A stretch of 6,703 nucleotides of DNA from Jatrophihabitans sp. Its GTDB lineage: Bacteria; Actinomycetota; Actinomycetes; Mycobacteriales; Jatrophihabitantaceae. A program made the translations under genes and the position numbers. This document shows positions 1 through 6,166 of this stretch, piece by piece. The notes below the pieces were generated by a model, which saw only the letters and a program-made list of their open reading frames with translations, was not told the origin of the DNA and searched no databases. The stretch is taken from contig SCQZ01000507.1 of the NCBI GenBank assembly GCA_004299665.1, forward strand, positions 1 to 6,703, in the 5' to 3' direction. The stretch's first letter is position 1; each line of letters opens with the position of its first letter.

Positions 1-401
1 TGGAGAAGTTCGTCCACTCCGGCAACCTGGACGAGCGGCTGCTCGCCCTGGTCAAGATCCGGGCGTCACAGATCAATCACTGCGCCTGGTGTCTGGACAT
101 GCACGTCGCCGAGGCGCGCAAGGCGGGCGTGGACCAGCGCCAACTGGATCTGGTCGCCGCCTGGCGCGAGGCCGGCGATCTGTTCGGCGCCCGGGAGCAG
201 GCCGCCCTCGCCTTCACCGAGCAGGTGACGCTGATCAGCAAGGACGGCGTGAGCGACGAGGTGTGGGCCGATCTCACCGCGGTCTTCGACGAGAAGGAGA
301 CCGTCCTGCTGCTGATGGCCGTCGCGGCGATCAACGTCTGGAACCGGATGAACGTCACCGTTCGCACCGACCTGCCGCCGGAGCCGTACGTCGCGGGCTG
401 A
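1..401 (+). CDS. Carboxymuconolactone decarboxylase / AhpD-like peroxidase-family protein, 5' end missing
   Basis: The reading frame enters from outside the window (first whole codon at base 3) and ends with TGA at 399-401, leaving 132 visible residues. Family members are about 150 residues, so perhaps 15-25 N-terminal residues are missing. The visible part carries the AhpD core motif CAWCLDMH: Cys27 and Cys30 (codons at 81 and 90) and His34 (codon at 102), spaced CxxCxxxH. In AhpD this thiol pair reduces peroxides with help from the histidine. The glutamate that completes the AhpD proton relay, 12 residues before the first Cys, is not at the matching position (Ala15 here). Later conserved blocks include the AALAFTEQVT helix and INVWNR near the C-terminus. 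The protein is likely cytosolic with a thiol-dependent redox or peroxide role; the substrate cannot be named. It converges on the carboxylase gene across 26 bases, in which I see only the 8-bp palindrome CGAGCTCG (403-410) and no strong terminator. The family call is firm, the biochemical role is not. Confidence 0.88.
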   Translation, partial: EKFVHSGNLDERLLALVKIRASQINHCAWCLDMHVAEARKAGVDQRQLDLVAAWREAGDLFGAREQAALAFTEQVTLISKDGVSDEVWADLTAVFDEKETVLLLMAVAAINVWNRMNVTVRTDLPPEPYVAG

Positions 402-427
402 CCGAGCTCGCGACCGGGCCGACCGGC

Positions 428-3400
428 TCACGCGTCGGCGACGTCCTGTTCCAGCGCGGCGATGATCCGCGGGCGCAGTTCGGCCGCGCCGATGACGGCA
501 TCGACCGAGCCCACCTCGACGGCGCGATGGATGCTGTGGATGCGATCGAACTCCGCCGCCACCTCGCCGAGCTTCTCGGCGCGCACGGCGTCGCGCACGT
601 CGCGCAGCCGCACGGCGATCGGCGCCCGCTCGGCCTCCCCCGCCGCGACCAGGGCCTGCTGCAGCACCCGCACCCGCGGATCGGCGTTGGTGCGGGCGTC
701 GACCTCCCCGGCAAACACCACGGCCGCCGCCGGCGCGCCGCCGATCACCGAGGCGAAGGAGCCCTCGACGGCCAGCACCGTCATCCGCGGGTTGAGCGCC
801 TTGGAGAACACGACGAACGCGCCGCCGTGGTAGCGCGAGATGACGCAGAAGACGATCGGACCGGCGAAGTTGACCACGGCCCGGCCGATCTCCGCGCCGT
901 ACTCGAGTTGCAGGTTGCGCATCGAGTCCGGCGAGCCGTCGAAGCCTGACAGGTTCGCGAGCACGACGACCGGCCGGTTGCCGCTGGCGGCGTTGATCGC
1001 GCGGGCCACCTTCTTCGACGATCGCGGGAACAGCGTGCCCGCGGTGTAGGTGTCCGGGCCGTCGGTGGGCGGGTAGCCGCGGCGCGGCACGTTGTGGGAC
1101 TCGATGCCCACCAGGCAGACGGGCCGGCCGCCCACGTGCGCGTCGACGACGACCGCGGTGTCGGCGTCGGCCATCCCGGCCCAGCGCTCGAGCGTCGGGT
1201 GGTCCTGGTCGGCGAGGGCGCGCATCACGGTGCGGATGTCGAAGGGCTTCTTGCGGTCCGGGTTGGCCGCCGCCGAGAAGACGTCGCCGAGCGTGGTGAA
1301 ACCGCTGTCGGGCAGCGCGTGCGGTGCGGCGGTGATGTCCCGGTCGGCCGGGTCGGTGGTGGCGACGCGTCGCGGTTGCACCTCCCCCGGAGCGACGTAG
1401 GCGTGCTCGTAGTGGGCGAGCACGATGTCGCGCGCGGCCTTGAGATCGGGAGCCCAGTACTGCGCCTGGCCGTTCGGCCCCATCACCCGGTCGTAGCCGC
1501 CGATGCCGAAGTTGTCCTCCGCCGACACGCCACCGGAGAAGTCGAGCGACTGCTTGCCGGTCAGCACCATCGCGCTGTCCGGCGTCATGACCAGCACGCC
1601 CTTGGTGTGCATGAGCATCGTCGCCTCGGCGTTCCAGTACGGCTGCGCCCCGACGTTGATGCCGGCCACCACGATGTTGATCTCGCCCCCCGTCTGGGTG
1701 AACTCGACGATGCGCTTGAGCGCGCGGGCGACCCAGTCCATGTTCTCGGTGCCCGAGTTCATGGCGATGCGCGCGCCGGCCGACAGGGCGTACCACTCCA
1801 CCGGCACCCGCAGCGACTCGGCGAGGTCGATCGCCGCGATCACGCGGACGCACTCGGGTTCGGAGAGTGCGCCGAGCGCCTTGGTCGGGTCCCCGCTGAG
1901 CAGCACCCGGGTGATGCCGTCGGGGTGGGTCGCGGTCGGGGTCGTGACGACGCCGACGACGATCGCGGCGAGGTTGTGCCCCGGCGGACGGTGCACCGGG
2001 ACCAGCCGCCCGCCGTCGTCCAGGTCGTGCTCGACGACCGAGCCGCCCTCGCCGGCGACCATGGCGTGCAGTTCGTACGGGTAGACCGTGCCGCGGCGCC
2101 GGGCGCGCACCACCGTGCGCGCATAGTCGTCCATCGGCCGCAGCCGTTCGGTCGGGGGCCGCCCGACGGAGAACTGCACTCCGGCGCCGGGTTGGTAGTA
2201 GAACCGCCCGGCGACCGGCACCAGTTCGCCGCCGGGTGCGGCCACCCGCCCCTGCGCCAGCACCTCGTCGATGCCCGCTCCGGCGGTGATCGGTGCGATG
2301 CGGCGGCGCAGCGCGGTGAGTTGGTCGAGTTCGGCCTCGATGGGCGGCCAGATGTGCACCCACACGTGGTTCATGTCGAGCGCCACCTGCCGCGAGGCAC
2401 GCAGCGCCCGCGCCCGGCGGATCCCCTCGACGCAGTTCGCGATCGCCCGCTCGACCTGCGGCAGCGACACCACCCGGTCGTCGTCGTCGCGCACGACCGA
2501 GAGTTCGCGGACCTGCGTCATCGCGACGAGCCGCTGGTCGGCGGCGTTGTCGTGCGCCACGCAGTGGTACAGCAGCACGTCGTGGGGGGCGTCGAGGCGG
2601 GTGATGGCGAAGTCGCGCAGCCGCCACAGGTCCAGCCGCCGGCCGACCATCGGGTGCACGCCGCGCACCAACACGTCCTCGACGAGGTGGCCGTCGTGCG
2701 GGCGCACGGTGAAGTAGGTGACCGGCCGGCCCGGGGTGCACACCGCGACCGCGACGCGGCGCACCGCCCAGGCGAACGGCAGGGTCGCGAGTGCCTCGAT
2801 CACCGCCGCGGCGGCCAGGTCGGGGTCGGCCGGGGCGTCCGGCCAGGCGAGGTACAGATCGACGACACCCTGCTGGGTCGCGGTGCGTGCGTCCACCTCG
2901 GCGGCGACCGCCCGCGCCAGGCTGCCGCCCGGCTCGAGTTCGGCGAACGTGCCGACGGTGGAGACGAGATGGGTCGGCCGGTCGTCCAGGACGTAGTCGG
3001 CGACCGTCACCGGACGGCCCGCCGGCTGCAGTGCCCGCAGGTCGTGCAGCGCGAACTCGCGGTAGTGGCGCCGGATCAGGACCTCGAGCAGCGGCTCGCG
3101 CTCCGGCACACCGTCCAGGAGCCGGGCGCCGAGGAACCCGACGATCCGCTCCGGGATCGCGGCGAGCGCGTCGATGCGCTCGGCGCGGTCGGGCGCGTCC
3201 GGATGGGCGGCGAGGTAGGCGACCTCCCCCGGCACCCCGGCCAGGGTGTCGCTGCGCTCGGCGTCGACGACCGGTTGGTCGAACCAGCGGAAGCGCACGC
3301 TGCGCGCGAGGTCGCCGACGGCCGCGAAGCGCAGTTGCGTGGCCAGGACGAGCCTGTCCAGCAGATCCCGCACCGCCCCGGCACGGTCGTCGTCGGGCGC

Positions 3401-5941
3401 CGGTTCGGTGTGCCAGCGCTGCAGGATCGCCGTGACGATGGCCAGATCCGGTGCCGAGCGCTGCTGGGCGAGGAAGATCCGGAAGACCGCGCCCTCCAGT
3501 TCGGGGGTGCGTTCGAGGTCGTGCACGCCGTAGTGCGCGAGCACGCTGCGCAGCTTGGCGCTGAAGATCTCGGGCAGCCCGCTGCGCTCGACGTCCAGGG
3601 TCTGCAGGTAGCTGTGGAAGTACTCGCGTGGCGAGTGCACGCGCAACTCGGTGCGCGCCTCCTCGTCGGCCGGCCGGTTGCGGCTCAGTTCGGCGAAGTC
3701 GCAGAACACGCCCAGCAGGGCGATCTCGCTCGGCAGCACCTCCGCGCCGTGGACGAGCGCGAGGTCGCGGTCGGCGAGGTAGCGGGCGAGGGTGTCGCCG
3801 TCGTCGCTCGGGTCGACGTCGTAGCCGAGCAGCACGGCGGTGAGGTCGGCCAGCCCGTCCTCGCCGGGGCCACCCGGCGCCGGGAGGTCGAGGTCGACCG
3901 CACCGCCGACGGCAGCCTCGACCGCCTCGCCCTTCGGCTCGAGCCGGACGAGCGGCGCGCCGGTCTCGACCTGGCTGCCCGCCGAGACGTGCACCTCCCG
4001 CACCGTGGCGGCGAACGGGGCAGGGATGCGGGTCTCCATCTTCATCGACTCGAGCACCACCACCGGCGCACCGGCGGCCACCTCGTCCCCGACCGCCACC
4101 GGCGTCGCCACCACGAGCGCCGGTGCGGGACAGCGCAGCACGCCGCCCTCGTCGCGGCTGACCCGGTGCGCGACGCCGTCCACCTCGACGAAGTGCACGG
4201 TGCCGTGGGTCGCGGTGATCAGCCGGTGCGACCGGCCGGAGACCTCGAGGCGGGCGCGGTGCGTCCCGAGGCGCTGCAGCCGCGCGTACACCAGGTGGCC
4301 GGTGCCGTTGTCCGTCACGCTCACCCGGAATCGCTCGGGGCCGATGCGTGACACCGCGACCCGGTAGGTGCGGCCGCGCAGCTTGAGTTCGACCGGGCGC
4401 GCCACCCGGTGCTGCACCTGGGGCCGCCCGCCCCGCGCGGTCTCGAGCAGCCGGGCGAGTTCCACCTGCTCGTCGTCCTCGTACGCCTCGATGCCGGCGG
4501 CGACGAGGGCGACGCCCGAGTGCCGGTCCACGACCAGCCGGCCCTGCGCGCGCATCCGGTCGATCCAGCCGGTGTCGGCGCTCGCGTCGATCACCTCGGG
4601 CTGGTCGAGCAGGTCGAGCAGGAAGCTCTTGTTGGTCGCGCCCCCGTCGATCACGACGGCCGTCTCGGCAAGAGCGCGGCGCAGCCGGGCCAGCGCCTCG
4701 GCGCGCGTCGCCCCGTGGGCGATGACCTTGGCGATCATCGAGTCGAAGTCGGCCGGGATCGTGTCGCCCTCGCCGACCCCGGTGTCGACGCGGATGCCGG
4801 GACCGCCGGGCAGTTCCAGCAACTCGATGCGCCCGGGTGACGGCGCGAAGTCGCGGTCCGCGTCCTCCGCGTTCAACCGGGCCTCGACGGCGTGCCCCGA
4901 CTCGACCGGCCGGGAGCCCTGCAGGCGCCCACCGCCGGCCACGTGCAACTGCAACCGGACCAGGTCTGTGGCGGTGGTGATCTCGGTGATCGGGTGTTCG
5001 ACCTGCAGCCGGGTGTTCACCTCCAGGAAGGCGAAGGACCCCTCGCCCGGGTGGTACAGGAACTCGACCGTGCCGGCCCCGCAGTAGCCCACGGCCAGGG
5101 CCAGTCGCTCGGCCGCGCCCTTGAGCTGATCGGCCTGCGCGCCGGTCAGCAGCGGCGAGGACGACTCCTCGAGGACCTTCTGGTTGCGCCGCTGCACCGA
5201 GCAGTCGCGCACGCCCAGGGCCCAGGCCGTGCCGTGGCTGTCGGCGATGACCTGCACCTCGACGTGCCGGGCGCCGGTGACGAGGCGCTCCAGGAACACG
5301 ACGTCGTTGCCGAATGCGCGCCCGGCCTCGTCCCGGGTGCGCCGGTAGGCGTCCCGCAGCTCGGCCTCGTCGCCGATCAGCCGGATGCCCCGACCCCCGC
5401 CGCCGGCCGTCGCCTTGAGCATCAGCGGGTAGCCGATCGCGGCCGCCGACGCCACGGCGTCCTCGGGGGTGTCGACCGGCCCGCCGCTCCACGGCGCGAC
5501 CGGGACTCCGACCTGCTCGGCGAGCAGCTTCGCGCCGACCTTGTCGCCGAGGCGGCGCATCGCCTCCGCGGACGGGCCGATGAACGTGATGCCGAGCCGC
5601 GCGCACAGGTCCGCGAACGCCGGGTCCTCCGCGACGAAGCCCCAGCCGACCCACACGGCGTCGGCGCGGGTAGCCAGCAACGCGGCCTCGAGCCGGTCGT
5701 GGTCGACGTAGGGCCGCTGCGCCGCAGCACCGAGCGGGTAGGCGGTGTCGGCCTCGCGCACGAACATCGCCGCGGGCTCGGCGCCGGTGTACAGCGCGAT
5801 CGTGCGCAGCGGCTCGGCCTCGGGGTGCTCGGCGTTCAGGTCGCGCACGGCGTGGATGAAGCGCATCGCGGCCTCGCCGCGGTTGACGATCGCGACGCGC
5901 CGGAACGCCGGCCCGGCACCGGCGACAGGGCTGGATGTCAT
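428..5941 (-). CDS. Eukaryotic-type single-chain acetyl/acyl-CoA carboxylase (BC-BT-BCCP-central-CT)
   Basis: This 1837-residue cytosolic enzyme should carboxylate biotin with ATP and bicarbonate, then transfer the carboxyl group to an acyl-CoA; acetyl-CoA giving malonyl-CoA for lipid synthesis is most likely, but longer acyl-CoAs are possible. Domains, approximate residues: biotin carboxylase 13-465, linker beta-barrel 510-598, biotin carrier 600-668, central region 690-1255, carboxyltransferase 1256-1837. By alignment to E. coli BC from memory, active-site residues are present: Lys134, Lys176 in the Gly-rich ATP loop (KATAGGGGRG), His226, Cys247, Lys255, Glu293, Glu307, Asn309, Arg311, Gln313, Glu315, Arg355. 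Biotin should attach to Lys634 in ESMKMET (codon 4042-4040). The central region has DMNHVWVHIWPP (1189-1200), like the CNHIF..F.P segment of eukaryotic ACC; CT has LSAGARIAM (1386-1394), like NSGARIG. Yeast and human enzymes are about 2230-2350 residues, so this one is compact. Mycobacterial single-chain LCC (about 120 kDa) is much shorter. ATG 5941 is the only sensible start: the BC fold begins at residue 13. The frame is intact and ends in TGA at 430-428. NCBI-style names for relatives often read as fused acetyl/propionyl-CoA carboxylase. Substrate is inferred; architecture is seen. Confidence 0.95.
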   Translation of the reverse strand: MTSSPVAGAGPAFRRVAIVNRGEAAMRFIHAVRDLNAEHPEAEPLRTIALYTGAEPAAMFVREADTAYPLGAAAQRPYVDHDRLEAALLATRADAVWVGWGFVAEDPAFADLCARLGITFIGPSAEAMRRLGDKVGAKLLAEQVGVPVAPWSGGPVDTPEDAVASAAAIGYPLMLKATAGGGGRGIRLIGDEAELRDAYRRTRDEAGRAFGNDVVFLERLVTGARHVEVQVIADSHGTAWALGVRDCSVQRRNQKVLEESSSPLLTGAQADQLKGAAERLALAVGYCGAGTVEFLYHPGEGSFAFLEVNTRLQVEHPITEITTATDLVRLQLHVAGGGRLQGSRPVESGHAVEARLNAEDADRDFAPSPGRIELLELPGGPGIRVDTGVGEGDTIPADFDSMIAKVIAHGATRAEALARLRRALAETAVVIDGGATNKSFLLDLLDQPEVIDASADTGWIDRMRAQGRLVVDRHSGVALVAAGIEAYEDDEQVELARLLETARGGRPQVQHRVARPVELKLRGRTYRVAVSRIGPERFRVSVTDNGTGHLVYARLQRLGTHRARLEVSGRSHRLITATHGTVHFVEVDGVAHRVSRDEGGVLRCPAPALVVATPVAVGDEVAAGAPVVVLESMKMETRIPAPFAATVREVHVSAGSQVETGAPLVRLEPKGEAVEAAVGGAVDLDLPAPGGPGEDGLADLTAVLLGYDVDPSDDGDTLARYLADRDLALVHGAEVLPSEIALLGVFCDFAELSRNRPADEEARTELRVHSPREYFHSYLQTLDVERSGLPEIFSAKLRSVLAHYGVHDLERTPELEGAVFRIFLAQQRSAPDLAIVTAILQRWHTEPAPDDDRAGAVRDLLDRLVLATQLRFAAVGDLARSVRFRWFDQPVVDAERSDTLAGVPGEVAYLAAHPDAPDRAERIDALAAIPERIVGFLGARLLDGVPEREPLLEVLIRRHYREFALHDLRALQPAGRPVTVADYVLDDRPTHLVSTVGTFAELEPGGSLARAVAAEVDARTATQQGVVDLYLAWPDAPADPDLAAAAVIEALATLPFAWAVRRVAVAVCTPGRPVTYFTVRPHDGHLVEDVLVRGVHPMVGRRLDLWRLRDFAITRLDAPHDVLLYHCVAHDNAADQRLVAMTQVRELSVVRDDDDRVVSLPQVERAIANCVEGIRRARALRASRQVALDMNHVWVHIWPPIEAELDQLTALRRRIAPITAGAGIDEVLAQGRVAAPGGELVPVAGRFYYQPGAGVQFSVGRPPTERLRPMDDYARTVVRARRRGTVYPYELHAMVAGEGGSVVEHDLDDGGRLVPVHRPPGHNLAAIVVGVVTTPTATHPDGITRVLLSGDPTKALGALSEPECVRVIAAIDLAESLRVPVEWYALSAGARIAMNSGTENMDWVARALKRIVEFTQTGGEINIVVAGINVGAQPYWNAEATMLMHTKGVLVMTPDSAMVLTGKQSLDFSGGVSAEDNFGIGGYDRVMGPNGQAQYWAPDLKAARDIVLAHYEHAYVAPGEVQPRRVATTDPADRDITAAPHALPDSGFTTLGDVFSAAANPDRKKPFDIRTVMRALADQDHPTLERWAGMADADTAVVVDAHVGGRPVCLVGIESHNVPRRGYPPTDGPDTYTAGTLFPRSSKKVARAINAASGNRPVVVLANLSGFDGSPDSMRNLQLEYGAEIGRAVVNFAGPIVFCVISRYHGGAFVVFSKALNPRMTVLAVEGSFASVIGGAPAAAVVFAGEVDARTNADPRVRVLQQALVAAGEAERAPIAVRLRDVRDAVRAEKLGEVAAEFDRIHSIHRAVEVGSVDAVIGAAELRPRIIAALEQDVADA

Positions 5942-5947
5942 GCCTTG

Positions 5948-5953
5948 AATCTG
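5948..5953 (-). promoter_or_regulatory. Candidate -10 element for a leaderless carboxylase transcript
   Basis: On the minus strand CAGATT occupies -12 to -7 relative to the A of ATG 5941. The A at -11 and T at -7 match the actinobacterial consensus TANNNT, with only the first T replaced by C. That spacing would start the transcript at or next to the start codon. The only SD-like string, AAGG (5946-5943), is one base from the ATG and too close to serve, which favours leaderless initiation. No convincing -35 element is visible. This is pattern matching on six bases, so it remains a candidate. Confidence 0.3.
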
Positions 5954-6033
5954 TCAGATGAGGCCGGGGTGGCGCACGGGGCCGTGCCGGTGAGCCGCGA
6001 CCCGTCCGAGTGGCTCGCCGTGGTCGCCCCGGG

Positions 6034-6081
6034 CTGCGGTGGCGCCCGCGGTGACGTCCGCGGTGACGTCCGCGGTGAAAT
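6034..6081. repeat. 12-bp tandem repeat in the divergent intergenic region
   Basis: Two identical units CCGCGGTGACGT lie at 6046-6057 and 6058-6069. A third unit with two changes (CCGCGGTGAAAT) lies at 6070-6081, and a degenerate fourth with three changes (CTGCGGTGGCGC) at 6034-6045. Read on the minus strand, each unit carries the core CACCGCGG (CACCGCAG in the degenerate one). The array lies about 93-140 bases upstream of the carboxylase start and 85-133 bases upstream of the MDR start. It could be a multi-site operator or a slippage repeat. Confidence 0.75.
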
Positions 6082-6092
6082 AGTGGCGACGT

Positions 6093-6120
6093 GGCTGTCC
6101 GTCAGCCGAACAGGGCAGCC
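6093..6120 (+). other. Two mutually exclusive stem-loops upstream of the MDR gene
   Basis: GGCTG (6093-6097) can pair with CAGCC at 6103-6107, a 5-bp stem with a 5-base loop. Alternatively 6093-6100 can pair with 6113-6120 to give an 8-bp stem with one G-U pair and a 12-base loop. Both structures share the same 5' arm. No U-run follows, so neither is an intrinsic terminator. Structural significance is uncertain at this GC content. Confidence 0.3.
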
Positions 6121-6130
6121 CATCGATGGG
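6119..6130. promoter_or_regulatory. 12-bp perfect palindrome, possible operator
   Basis: CCCATCGATGGG is a perfect inverted repeat with no spacer, ending 36 bases before the MDR start codon. Its place between divergent genes fits a dimeric regulator site, but a palindrome of this length has a noticeable chance of arising at random in GC-rich DNA. The regulator is not identifiable from this window. Confidence 0.3.
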
Positions 6131-6156
6131 AACGGGTGATCAGCGTGGGCACCATC

Positions 6157-6160
6157 GAGG
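6157..6160 (+). promoter_or_regulatory. Ribosome binding site deciding the GTG start of the MDR gene
   Basis: GAGG is followed by a 6-base spacer and GTG at 6167. This is a normal Shine-Dalgarno distance and is the reason for preferring GTG 6167 over ATG 6188. Confidence 0.6.
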
Positions 6161-6166
6161 CGTCCG

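Noticed and set aside
1094..4351. A plus-strand open frame of 1085 codons antisense to the carboxylase, and a similar one at 4892-6139
   Set aside because: Both are mirror shadows of the carboxylase codons, with His/Arg/Asp/Val-rich composition and no recognisable motif.
66..5654. A minus-strand open frame of 1862 codons, slightly longer than the carboxylase
   Set aside because: It is offset from the carboxylase frame over the same DNA, is very rich in Arg/Gly/Ala/Pro and shows no domain. Long empty frames of this kind are expected beside real genes at about 70% GC.
428..5941. Pyruvate carboxylase, urea amidolyase or two fused split-carboxylase genes
   Set aside because: There is no pyruvate carboxyltransferase TIM barrel or amidase domain, and the long central region plus eukaryote-like CT does not fit a simple alpha-beta subunit fusion.
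6034..6081. CRISPR array or origin iterons
   Set aside because: Units are 12 bp, directly abutting with no spacers, only three to four copies, and no cas, rep or dnaA gene is nearby.
6093..6120. Classic amino-acid attenuator or riboswitch
   Set aside because: No U-tract terminator, no run of regulatory codons and no recognisable aptamer are present; only two short alternative stems are seen.
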